From assembly GCA_905182985.1 (NCBI GenBank), contig CAJJDN010000183.1, forward strand, positions 1 to 64,000: 64,000 nt of DNA, written 5' to 3'. A program made the position numbers and the translations under genes. Source of the DNA: Paramecium sonneborni (Eukaryota; Ciliophora; Oligohymenophorea; Peniculida; Parameciidae). The first letter of the stretch is position 1; the number at the start of each line of letters is the position of its first letter. The notes under the pieces were generated by a model. The model had not been told where the DNA came from, did no database searches, and was given only the letters and a program-made list of their open reading frames with translations. Shown here piece by piece: positions 11,601 through 21,907 of this stretch.

Positions 11601-12338
11601 AATATTTGGATCCTAAGATTTATCTTAATTCATCATATAATTATCTAATTTCCAAGGTATAAATTTATAATTAACATAATCCCATTTGATTAATCTTTTA
11701 AAAGCTAAAATGATATCTTGGAATGTTAAATTAAGGATTTTTAATTGTTATTCTTAAATAGTATTAGCAATAAGTGCATCAAATAGCTTTTCAGAATAGT
11801 TTCTAAATGATTATTTGTTTGAGAGATCAATTTAAATTAAATCAATGAGAAATTGATGATGAAAGGATTTTAATTGTTTTTACCCTAACAACTATATAAT
11901 TTTGTTCAATAATATTTGATCTTCTTAAATGATGGCTTTTGAAAAGATATTTAACATAATTTTGGGATGTTTTTCTAATAATTTCTTATTGGATAATAAA
12001 GCAAAACAAAATTGATTGGTATTAAAATTTAAAAAATAATCTTGAAGTAAATTTATTCCATCTACAAAATCTTCATCTTTCCCTTAATATAATTAAACAG
12101 ATTTGATTGTGAATCGAAGAAAGTTATCAAATTGAGATTGTGATAATTGTTGACAAAAATAACGATCACTATAAAGATTCTTAATTTGTTCAAATAGATC
12201 AGATTACTTTAATAATTTCATAAAAGCTAAGCAATTGCTATATGCTTACTAATCTGAAGTATTAGTATTATTAAATGTTTCTAGAACTGCTTCAATATCT
12301 AAAAGTTTTTGAGTACCAATCTAGCGCCAAACATCCAT
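8694..12338 (-). CDS. large orphan protein, 1171 residues
   Basis: Five introns (32, 29, 23, 22 and 23 nt) join the frame exactly, 1172 codons with stop. An apparent second start at 10936 is internal: the 29-nt intron just upstream links it to the N-terminal part. The protein is alpha-helical and Leu/Ile/Gln/Asn-rich throughout. It opens MDVWRQIGTQKLLDIEAVLE, contains a conserved-looking FDFQGMFVDENGNTKLTT segment near residue 450, and has a Gly/Cys/Lys patch LIQLGACGKSVKTKKFAK at about residue 900 that recalls a P-loop without matching the consensus. HEAT-like helical repeats are possible. The first ATG is only 30 nt from the divergent WD40 gene's likely start. No function assigned. Confidence 0.65.
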
Positions 12339-12368
12339 TAATTTTTGAATTATTTTATTATATATAAA

Positions 12369-13280
12369 ATGCAAAATGCCAATAATAATAATGATACTCA
12401 ATTCCAGTTGTATAAAATAATACAAAATGAAGAAAATAGTTTTTATGTTATAACTTTAAATAATAAAGGAAATCTTCTTATGGCAGGAGATTTTGATGGA
12501 AATATGTTTTTATATGAAAATTGTAGTTTGATCAATAGTTATAGATATCATAAAAAATTTGTGATTACACTAAAATTTTCACCTACTGGGAAATATTTAG
12601 CCAGTGGATCAGCTGATTGTAAAATTGGAAGAGTAGAAATAGATGGAACTTAATAAATATAATTTAGATTATTATCACATCATAAAGCATATGTAATGAA
12701 GGTAGATTTCAGTCCAAATGAGAATTATTTATTATCAGCAAGTTCAGATAAATAACTATTAGTTTTCAATTCAAAATCATGTGAATTACTCTCAAGGTAT
12801 TATTTTCCTTACGGGTTAAATTTTGTTTAATTTATAAGTGAATCTAAACTTTTCATATATGGTACATTTGGATCTTTAAATTTAAGGAATTTTCCTAAAA
12901 TAAAGAAATGTGATAAGATGAAGAATCCTCAACATTAAATAAAGTAAGTATCATTAATAAATAACATCTCTAATTCTCAATTATTCTTAATGAATGGATA
13001 GAAAAGATCACAAGCCTATCTTATTAATTAAATAAATTTTAAAATAATAAGAAGATTTTAAACTGAAAATAAACATGATATAATGAATATTCATTTAAAA
13101 GATTTAAAAGCAATTCTTACAACAAGTGAAAATATTGAAATATTGGATTGGGTTACAGCTAGAATATTATTTAGTTTAGATTCTAGTACTAGAATTGGTT
13201 CTTCTCTCGTATCTGATGATGGAATGTATCTCTATGCTGTAAGTAGGAATAATATAAAAATTTGGATTTTAAAAAATTGA
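12369..13280 (+). CDS. WD40-repeat protein
   Basis: Intronless frame of 303 residues from this ATG; an ATG 24 nt upstream (12345) would add eight residues but leaves only 6 nt to the divergent neighbour. WD-type blades are recognisable: NNKGNLLMAGDFDGNMFLYE, FSPTGKYLASGSADCKIG, HHKAYVMKVDFSPNENYLLS followed by SSDKQLLVFN, and a last blade VSDDGMYLYAVSRNNIKIW. About five to six blades are visible in a short protein, so the propeller may be degenerate. WD40 propellers serve as protein-docking platforms; the partner cannot be inferred. Confidence 0.75.
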
Positions 13281-13333
13281 ACTTTGATAATCTTATTTAT
13301 TTATAATATATATTAAAAATAAATAATAAAGAA

Positions 13334-14673
13334 ATGGATAACAATTAATAAGTCAACTTTTTAGAAGATTAAGAATAATTTTATGAAGATGATTAATATG
13401 AATAAACAATGGGAAGATAATTTGAATCAGTTGTTGTTATTAAAGATGAAAAAGGAGAAGTATAAAAAAAGTATACTTTGACAATCTAAATAATTAAAGC
13501 AAGTTATTAATTTTGAATATTAACTTAGATTATTAAAAGCCTTATTTAGGAGGATTAAAGAACAAAAAGAGTGGTGCTTTATTGCATCATGCATTTGCAT
13601 AAACTAATTAATATAGAAGAGAACATAAAGAAAAAAATCATAGAGATACATAGACTCATTTTGAATCTACAAAATCAACAATAATGATGAAAGAATTTGG
13701 AACATAAATGGAAAAGGAAGATTTATTTATTGATTTAAGAAATGATAGAATTTTTTAATCAAAAGAGTAACCGTTGTTTAATAATAATATATTAGATATT
13801 TTACAAGTGAAATGTGGGAAGAAAGAAGAGAAGAAGCTGCTTTATTTATATAAAGATTAATTAGAGGTTGGTTTGCAAGAAGAAGAACAAATGCTTTAAG
13901 ATAAAAAAAATAATCATTATAAAATGAATAATTAGAAAAAGAAGAAGATTTTAGAAGATAAGAAGAAGTTAGACATAAAAAAGAAATTGAAAGAAGAACT
14001 AATCCTAGAACTAAAGAAGATTTTTAAATATTATATGAAGAATTAGAAGTATATTTATTATTAATTAATGTTTATTAGTTATGGAGAACAACTGAAATTG
14101 CTAGAATTAAATCATCTGCTATGACTGAAGATGAAAAAAGAGCTGCTCTTAAATAAGTTTTAAATAAAGAAACTGATTTATTATAAACTATAGATAGATT
14201 GAAAATTATAGCAAATTAAAAAAACAAAGATGAAAAAATCAATAAGTTTTTAAAATCTATTTCAGATCCTAAAAAATGGTTGAGAAAATCTGATGGTAGA
14301 TTAACTGAAGTTCATACTCTATACACAACAAGAGCAAGAGAATTAATGGATATATATAATGGTATTATCATATATATATATAAATTATATAGGATTAAAG
14401 TAAAGAAAATTAAGCTTAGATGAAAGACTTGATATTCTTGTTAATACTAAATGGACAGTTAAAGAATGGGATTGTAATTTAACTAGAGAAATTGTTGATT
14501 TAATTGATAGAGAAGCAGATATGTTAAATAGAGGAAGACCAGAACCTTCTTTAGAGGGTCTAAGATAAAGACTATAAAATCTATTTTTATAATTCATAGA
14601 AACACCAGAATTCAATCCAGAAGCTGCAAGATTTTAAAAAATACCTTATGAAATCCTAAAATCCACTTCTTGA
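13334..14673 (+). CDS. IQUB homologue (IQ motif, ciliary radial-spoke associated)
   Basis: Four introns (26, 20, 30 and 31 nt) give exactly 410 residues. Recognisable blocks in order: KPYLGGLKNKKSG (~61-73), HRDTQTHFESTKS, the IQ motif FIQRLIRGWFARRR (~156-169, calmodulin or light-chain binding), TNPRTKEDFQILYEELE, LWRTTE...KRAALKQVLNKETDLL, RARELMDIYNGL, ERLDILVNTKWTVKEWDCN, LIDREADMLNRGRPE and a C-terminal NLFLQFIETPEFNPEAARFQ. This is the diagnostic order of IQUB, a component linked to radial spoke RS1 of motile cilia. The ubiquitin-like domain that precedes it in animal IQUB is absent; only ~60 acidic/Gln-rich residues come first. The 30-nt intron is a multiple of three with no TGA. Confidence 0.85.
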
Positions 14674-15210
14674 TCAATATAAAATAAAAAAGAGCTATTT
14701 TATTTATAATATTACAAAATATTTTAAATTATCCATATTTGAAATTTCTTGTAACCTTACTTACATATATACTATAAATATCAATTATTATCTCTATATT
14801 TTTATTAATTTAACATTGTTTGTACTCTAGTAATAAATGCTATCTTTTCAATTAACTAAGATTCATTATAAATTAATCGAAGAAATATAAATTTTCATTC
14901 TAAAATTATTTATATTGTATCATTTTTAAGCTCTTAAAGTATTTTTGCCTTTCTTCATTTTTATCATTTCGATTTCTTGCATTATTTATCCTACATCTTA
15001 TCGACTAAAGTATATCTGTAACAATGTATTAATTCATTATTTATTTAATTAACTATGATTTATTTATTAAAAAAAAACTATATCAATAAGAAAAATTTAA
15101 GTTAACAAATTTTATTTCAAGTTAGGTTATTTCTTTTGATACCTTAAAACGATAATAAATTATTTAAAGACTTAATTTATTTTATTTATTAATTAAATTA
15201 TTTGAAATTG
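14674..15210. other. AT-rich intergenic, nothing recognised
   Basis: Low-complexity AT-rich sequence following the IQUB stop. Ciliate-code frames on both strands are short and lack coding composition. A gene relic cannot be excluded but is not supported. Confidence 0.5.
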
Positions 15211-15357
15211 ATGCAAGCAATGAAAAGAGGAATGAATGGATTTAATCAAGAAAAATAAACTTAAAATAATGATAAATAAATAATTGACACTTAAAAACTT
15301 TAAGATATGATCAAAGCAGCAATAAAAAGTTCAAATTAAAATGATTAAAATAAATGA
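15211..15357 (+). CDS. small Gln/Lys-rich ORF, 48 residues
   Basis: ATG to TGA in the ciliate code with coding-like composition (MQAMKRGMNGFNQEK..., ...LQDMIKAAIKSSNQ). It stands alone in a gene-poor region, has no introns and matches no family I know. It may be a genuine micro-gene or the remnant of a larger one; the only support is composition and use of TAA as Gln. Confidence 0.25.
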
Positions 15358-15452
15358 TAGCAATTTTATTAAAAGAATAAATATTTTTTTAATTATTACT
15401 AAAGTTTTAATCTCTATACAGATTCTTAATATAATCACGCTTTATATTTCTA

Positions 15453-15490
15453 ATTTCAAAATTGTTGTTTATTTAAATTAATTTTGAAAT
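15453..15490. repeat. hairpin, 11-bp perfect stem
   Basis: ATTTCAAAATT at 15453-15463 pairs with AATTTTGAAAT at 15480-15490 around a 16-nt loop. Outer arms AATCAC (15433-15438) and GTGATT (15503-15508) could extend it. Intergenic; transcription status unknown. Confidence 0.5.
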
Positions 15491-15572
15491 ATATTTTTAG
15501 GTGTGATTCTAATATATATTACTACCCTGTAATTAATTTCATAAATGATTTCAAAAAAAAATTAAGGAATAA

Positions 15573-15601
15573 ATCTAAATAATTGTTTTAATTATTTAGA
15601 T
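15573..15601. repeat. hairpin, 12-bp perfect stem, 5-nt loop
   Basis: ATCTAAATAATT (15573-15584), loop GTTTT, then AATTATTTAGAT (15590-15601). It is nested inside a wider pair TTAATTTCAT (15533-15542) and ATGAAATTAA (15625-15634). A stem of this quality is more than AT-richness alone easily explains. Confidence 0.55.
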
Positions 15602-16702
15602 GCAAACAACAACTAACTACATAAATGAAATTAACCTACTTTATTTATTATAAATAAATACTTGAATATTAAATTTGAAAATTTTAGGTTAGAAAAGTAT
15701 TCTGTAAATACTGCATTATGATCTTTTTGATTGATATAATCTACTATTATTAATATTATTATATAGATTCTTTATTGATAATAATAATGTTTTTCTTAAC
15801 ATCATTAATATTTTTTGTTTGAAATTAATAAAATTTTTATAAAAAAAATGAATATAACATTATTTATATTTTTAATTGATAATTTACTCATTTACTATTT
15901 CTATAAAATGCCTATAAAAAAAATAAGGATTAATAATCATCTATATACATGAGGAATAATTTTTAAAATGAATGACTTTTTTTATTGAAATTGAAATTTT
16001 TGAAAAATAAAATTAATCTATGTCTATAAAATGTATTAATTTAAAGAAATTTTTTATATAATATAATGGTTGTCAATCTAAGATTCATAAATCTATTTTT
16101 TTAAAATGACTGGTTGATTTTGGAATTTCAAAACTTTGAATTTATGCCTAAATAAGCTCATTTTCATGAAGTAGTTGTTCAATTGATTATTATTTGTCAT
16201 TGCTCTCATTTTTCTTTTAAGAATTTTAAGACTAAAATTTAAAAAAACAAAAATTTTACACTCATACTTCTTGAAAATTGATTACTTTGTTTGTCAGTTG
16301 AATAAGTACATAATTAAATAGCACTATCTATGATAATTGATGAGATTTTTACTCTGTTTTTTTTGGCTTGATAATTCATCATATTCTAAGCAACTTAATT
16401 TAATAATACGCATACATTGATTAAATTTAATTATTGAATTCATCTAGTTTATTATTTATTAGATAATCTTTATAAGCCTTATTGAAGTTTTCAATGAATT
16501 ATTTTTGATTTTAGTTAACATTTTTGATTTCTATTTAAAAAAATAAATATTATACATTTTAACTCCTCATTGATTTCATTTAGTTTGATATTATTATTGT
16601 GATTTTTTTCAATTTTAGTTTTGAGTTGATCAAAATATTATTCATTTAGCATTTATGATTATTATCTAAATATAGTGCCATTTCTTGAAGTTTCTTTGAC
16701 AG

Positions 16703-17223
16703 TCAAATAGTATTCTTTAACTTTTTAAGCACTGAAATAGTGTAATTTTGGGAACTACACACCTTTTTCAATTAATCTTTAATAACTATAAGGTGTGATA
16801 TATAAAATTACACTTAATTAATAGCTAAATTATTTGGATGCCATAAGTTCCATACAAAAATGCATTCAAGTGCTAAACGTATGAGTGTATTTCCAAGTAA
16901 CATAAGAGTTTAATCTAATTATATTTAATTATACCTGGTTGATCACTAAAATAATATTTGCCTCTTTCGTTTTTCTTTAAATCTGCCATGATAATATCCT
17001 CAATCAAATAAACAATGTTATTTGTTATAGAATATACTACACAATCATAATGAAGATCCATTAGTTCTTTTGTCAACTGCTCAGCTAAACATACCAACAG
17101 ACTTACTCTCATTCCAAGCACCAATGAAATCGGTTCTGATTTAGGGTTTTAATAAATGTCTTCTAATGTTTCAATAACATAGTTCAAAGTGTCGCTACAA
17201 TTATATTTCATCAATTTACTCAT
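16703..17223 (-). CDS. uncharacterised helical protein, 166 residues
   Basis: One 20-nt intron gives an exact frame. The start MSKLMKYNCSDTLNYVIETL is chosen because it opens directly into the main frame; a further 5' exon beginning near 17301 is possible but needs a ~40-nt intron. The body is hydrophobic and helical (SLVLGMRVSLLVCLAEQL, NIVYLIEDIIMADLKK, LMLLGNTLIRLALECIFVW). It could be an adaptor-type helical bundle, but no family is certain. The 3' end runs into the gene-poor region. Confidence 0.5.
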
Positions 17224-18457
17224 CTTAAATATTTTCTTTAAATCGTTTTGTGTTTTTATAACCTCCTTCAGATAATAAACATTCTTTTAAATTTTTCATA
17301 ATTATATATATATATATATTAAATGAATTAAAATATATACATAAATTCACCACAGCTTCATGTTTATAATTAGAAAAAGAAGTTATATTTATCAACTTTT
17401 TCAGATCAAAAACTTATTATTTTCAATATTCATATCTCAATTAATTAATTCTTTATTATAACCAATCTTTCATATAATTAAATATAAAATTCAAATAATC
17501 TTGTATAAACAATTATTGATTAATCCAATAAATATTCATATTAATTTATCTATAAATTTCTTTTCTTTTCAATTCCATTCTGATATCTTACTTTCCAATT
17601 CCAAACAAAATTCTATTATCACATCAATAAAATTATTTTTTAGAAAATCAATCCATATTATTATACTTAATTTCAAAGTATTTAAAATAACCAAGAGAAT
17701 GTGTGAAATTTTATGTTTATTAATTAATTTATTCAAGACTTCCATTTCAACTTATTTGATTTTAATAGTCCTTTTTTTATTCAATTTTTTTTATCTTAAT
17801 ATTCAACTGTTAAAAATCTAAATTTTTAATTTCAGTTATTCATCTTAGTTCGAATTCATTTATTATCCAATCTTTTTGACTTTAAAAAAAATGATTTTGA
17901 AGTTTGAAACAAGATAAAAGTCTAATGAAAATCCAAAAGAAAATTAAAAAAATGTTATTAAAACCATTTATAATAAAATGTATTTATTTATATATAAAAA
18001 TATATTTACACACAAGTAATATAATTTAAAAAATTCTATCAAATGTTAATCATATAAGATATACTAAATATATTTTAAATTAAACTGATTCAACATTTTA
18101 ATTTAAAGTTATTGATTAATTCAAGATTTTTGAGAATTTGAGCATTTTATAATTTTTCCCCAAATAATTAGAATTACTATTGAGATTGCTATTTTATTCT
18201 TGATGAAGTTGTAAGTGTTTCTTTTGTTTGATAATAAATATTAAAGTTGTATTAATTTTTTGTTTGAGAGATTATAGTATGATTTTTGGTTTATTATAAA
18301 AGGAAAAATATTCTATAAGAAGTGAAAATTTATCATCATGACATTTAAAAAGAAAATAACTTTTGATTTTGCAAATATAGTAATGATAATATAAGATACT
18401 TACAATAGATGATATTATTTTATAAATAGTTAGCTATAATGATGAAATATTAAATAA
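17224..18457. other. gene-poor region; AT microsatellite and ambiguous open frames
   Basis: An (AT)n tract lies at about 17303-17320. A minus-strand open frame around 17575-17775 (MEVLNKLINKHKISHILLV...) and an opposing plus-strand frame (17501-17821) free even of TAA/TAG overlap each other. The minus frame has the more protein-like composition and may be a gene relic; the plus frame lacks the TAA/TAG-Gln usage seen in every real gene here. Neither is annotated as a gene. Confidence 0.4.
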
Positions 18458-19705
18458 ATGTATAATAATAATTTCGAATTCATTGGAGAGGACCATTATG
18501 TTAACTTTTAAATGGATTAGCATTAGTATTAAGTTAAATATATTACCAAGATTAGATTTAGGTTTTGTTAATAGTAGCTCTTAAATGTTATGTTAAAATT
18601 CAGATGATGAGTGTCTAAATTAACAAGAGTTCTTTTCTTAAATTCGACTATAGAAGAATAATAATGAATTTTAATTAATACCTGAATAAAGATAAGGAAA
18701 GAGATAATAGAAAAAGAAAAGATCAGAAGACACAATATTTTCAAGCAAATAAAACTAAAAGAATACTTATATTAATAAAATTACATCTCTAATTTAAGAG
18801 ACAAAACCAATTGTGGCTTCAAAATTTGAAAGAAAAGTTTCCATAAATACAGATGATTCAATATAGGCTAAATTAATTAGAAATAGGGAATGTGCAAAAA
18901 ATTCGAGAAAGAGAAAGAAAATTTATTTAGAACTATTGGAAAACAGAGTAAATACATTGAAGGAAGAATTAGATAAATGTAAGAAGATAATTAAAGGTCA
19001 TAATAGTTATATGTAATAAATAGAATCTAATACTTAAGTAAGTAAATCTACTATAATTTTTAGTTATAAAACTATTTTTTATGTAGATAACAATTGTTTG
19101 AAAAGTTGGAATTTGCTGTATAGAATAATTCTGATAAAAATGAAGTTAATATGTTACTTGATTAAATGAGATTAAGGATTGGAGGAGGAAATGAGAAAAT
19201 AAAGGCTTCAAACTATTTTTTGTAATAAATCATGGAGATGTCATTTCCTGATCATGTTACATATTTATTATGGGCTTCAGGATTAAATTTAAATGAAACA
19301 AATTGGTTTATAGATTTAAGTAGAGAAATAAATATATCTGATTTATAAATGAAATCTTTGAAGAAATCTTATTAGAATATAGAATAGGATAGAGAATAAT
19401 TAAAAGAGTAACAATTTTAGTTATTTTAGGATAATTAAATAATTATAAAATGTCAAAGAGAATCTTGATCAAAAAACAAATTCTTTGGAAAATTTTATTG
19501 ATGATCTGAGAAAAATACTAACTCCTATATAAGTAGCGAAATTTTTATTAGGTTTAGAGAAAGTAAATTAATTTTAATATTATGATAGAATAAATTTTAG
19601 AAAGAATTTAACATTTAAATTTTGGGGAAAGATTTTGAAGTTGAGTATGATACAGAAATTAAAGAAGGAGATTATGATACTGTGTTAAAAAAGGTTTAAA
19701 TTTGA
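18458..19705 (+). CDS. bZIP transcription factor
   Basis: Four introns (25, 26, 22 and 26 nt) leave exactly 382 residues. After an acidic/Gln N-terminus and a basic patch (QGKRQQKKKR), residues ~130-147 carry the bZIP basic region LIRNRECAKNSRKRKK (N-x7-R core: Asn134, Arg142), followed by a leucine zipper (YLELLENRVNTLKEELDKC). The C-terminal half contains MEMSFPDHVTYLLWASGLNL and IDDLRKILTPIQVAKFLLGL; the latter is like the 'LTP.Q.A.FLL' helix that follows the zipper in many protist and plant bZIPs. Expected role: sequence-specific nuclear DNA binding as a dimer. From 18679 onward the sequence is duplicated downstream. Confidence 0.85.
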
Positions 19706-19810
19706 TATTTATATATATTTAATCATTATTTATTTAAAATTTGATCTCTTATTTGATTTCCAATTACATGTCTATAATTTGGATCTTTTTTAATTTTCCT
19801 TATAGATCTA
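18679..19810. repeat. first copy of a 1132-bp tandem duplication
   Basis: Identical, as far as I can read, to 19812-20943 (offset 1133), with a single n at 19811 between the copies. It covers most of the bZIP gene and the 3' end of the convergent downstream gene. Confidence 0.85.
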
Positions 19811-19811
19811 N

Positions 19812-20838
19812 TACCTGAATAAAGATAAGGAAAGAGATAATAGAAAAAGAAAAGATCAGAAGACACAATATTTTCAAGCAAATAAAACTAAAAGAATACT
19901 TATATTAATAAAATTACATCTCTAATTTAAGAGACAAAACCAATTGTGGCTTCAAAATTTGAAAGAAAAGTTTCCATAAATACAGATGATTCAATATAGG
20001 CTAAATTAATTAGAAATAGGGAATGTGCAAAAAATTCGAGAAAGAGAAAGAAAATTTATTTAGAACTATTGGAAAACAGAGTAAATACATTGAAGGAAGA
20101 ATTAGATAAATGTAAGAAGATAATTAAAGGTCATAATAGTTATATGTAATAAATAGAATCTAATACTTAAGTAAGTAAATCTACTATAATTTTTAGTTAT
20201 AAAACTATTTTTTATGTAGATAACAATTGTTTGAAAAGTTGGAATTTGCTGTATAGAATAATTCTGATAAAAATGAAGTTAATATGTTACTTGATTAAAT
20301 GAGATTAAGGATTGGAGGAGGAAATGAGAAAATAAAGGCTTCAAACTATTTTTTGTAATAAATCATGGAGATGTCATTTCCTGATCATGTTACATATTTA
20401 TTATGGGCTTCAGGATTAAATTTAAATGAAACAAATTGGTTTATAGATTTAAGTAGAGAAATAAATATATCTGATTTATAAATGAAATCTTTGAAGAAAT
20501 CTTATTAGAATATAGAATAGGATAGAGAATAATTAAAAGAGTAACAATTTTAGTTATTTTAGGATAATTAAATAATTATAAAATGTCAAAGAGAATCTTG
20601 ATCAAAAAACAAATTCTTTGGAAAATTTTATTGATGATCTGAGAAAAATACTAACTCCTATATAAGTAGCGAAATTTTTATTAGGTTTAGAGAAAGTAAA
20701 TTAATTTTAATATTATGATAGAATAAATTTTAGAAAGAATTTAACATTTAAATTTTGGGGAAAGATTTTGAAGTTGAGTATGATACAGAAATTAAAGAAG
20801 GAGATTATGATACTGTGTTAAAAAAGGTTTAAATTTGA
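19812..20838 (+). pseudogene. 5'-truncated duplicate of the bZIP gene
   Basis: Carries the bZIP basic region, zipper and C-terminus of the upstream gene without its start and first ~66 residues. Its stop lies 17 nt before the convergent gene at 20856, which is probably the true genomic arrangement; in reality there is likely one bZIP gene. Confidence 0.7.
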
Positions 20839-20943
20839 TATTTATATATATTTAATCATTATTTATTTAAAATTTGATCTCTTATTTGATTTCCAATTAC
20901 ATGTCTATAATTTGGATCTTTTTTAATTTTCCTTATAGATCTA
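19812..20943. repeat. second copy of the 1132-bp duplication, probably an assembly artefact
   Basis: Exact repeat placed right after a lone n. It starts inside a bZIP exon and ends inside the coding sequence of the minus-strand neighbour, with no target-site or transposon features. A scaffolding overlap that was never collapsed explains it best. Confidence 0.8.
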
Positions 20944-21809
20944 AAACCTTCAACTGATTATAATAATTAATTTTCTCTATCTTTAACTTATGAATACATA
21001 GTTTAAGGCATAGTTGATAACATTTTTTCAAATTAATCAATTTCTAACATTGCATTATCTTTGAAATCATTATCAAGATTTAATTCATCTAATTAAATAG
21101 TATTATGTAATTGTTCAAGTTTTTAATCAGAAGTTTCAAATTTAGTTCTAAGTTTTTCTTAATAAACAGATTTGGGTAATAGATTGGAACTGATAAAATG
21201 ATTAACAAGAACTGGATTTTTATATTTATCTAAATAAGTTAGATTTTTAATGGGTAATCCTCTGAAATCGGGTAGATCATAAGTAGATTATTAGATGAAT
21301 GATTATTTAGGTTTACTTAATCTTTAAAATAGAGGTTCTTCTGTAAATTAAGTAGTAGGAGAAGATTAATATGTTTTTTTCAATCCTATTTTAGCATAGA
21401 TTTATTAATTTTTAAGTTTCCTTTATTGAAACAATAAATGTTTATCTTAGTTCTTTTGAATTCTCTAAGCTTCTTATTATTACCTTCTATCGATTTCTGC
21501 ATTATATTTTTTTTTAACTACACAATAAACATTCTACATTCCAGCTATTGTCTAAGGAAGAAAGACTAAATCTATTTACTTCTTAGGCATATTCTCTAAA
21601 TGATTCCATGCATAATCAGTGCCATTAATCACATGTTATACATTTACATTATTATACAATTCAACCTCTTCTGAAGGCAAAGCTTATTATGCTTTTGTTA
21701 TAGGTTAATGACTATTGATTTACAACATTGCCTATTCCAATTTCCTCTTCTATGATCTATTTGCACTCTCAACTCTATGTTATGTTATAACTTCTCTCTT
21801 AGAAGACAT
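20856..21809 (-). CDS. uncharacterised protein, 317 residues
   Basis: Intronless ciliate-code frame beginning MSSKREVITQHRVESANRSQ. Features: a Gln/Arg-rich helix (YNAEIDRRQQQEAQRIQ), a Tyr/Pro segment (STYDLPDFRGLPIKNLTYLD) and a coiled C-terminal half (KLRTKFETSDQKLEQLHNTI). No signal peptide or membrane segment. It is the last of four minus-strand genes in tandem (20.9-24.9 kb) and converges on the bZIP gene with 17 nt between stops. No family recognised; a cytoskeletal protein is a guess. Confidence 0.6.
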
Positions 21810-21907
21810 TTATATTATTATCTAAACTGTTTTGATTTTATTTATTACTCTCATTTCCTCTCTTAGAACTTATTTAATTTAGAGTATCATATCAAATATA
21901 TATTATA

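Larger units (their letters stand above)
15358..16702. other. gene-poor region with inverted repeats
   Basis: 1.3 kb with no sustained ciliate-code frame on either strand. At 15433-15634 there is a cluster of inverted repeats, described separately. The rest is AT-rich low-complexity sequence with homopolymer runs. Confidence 0.5.

Noticed and set aside
18679..20943. Genuine tandem gene duplication of bZIP
   Set aside because: A single n at the junction, perfect identity and boundaries inside two genes point to an assembly artefact.
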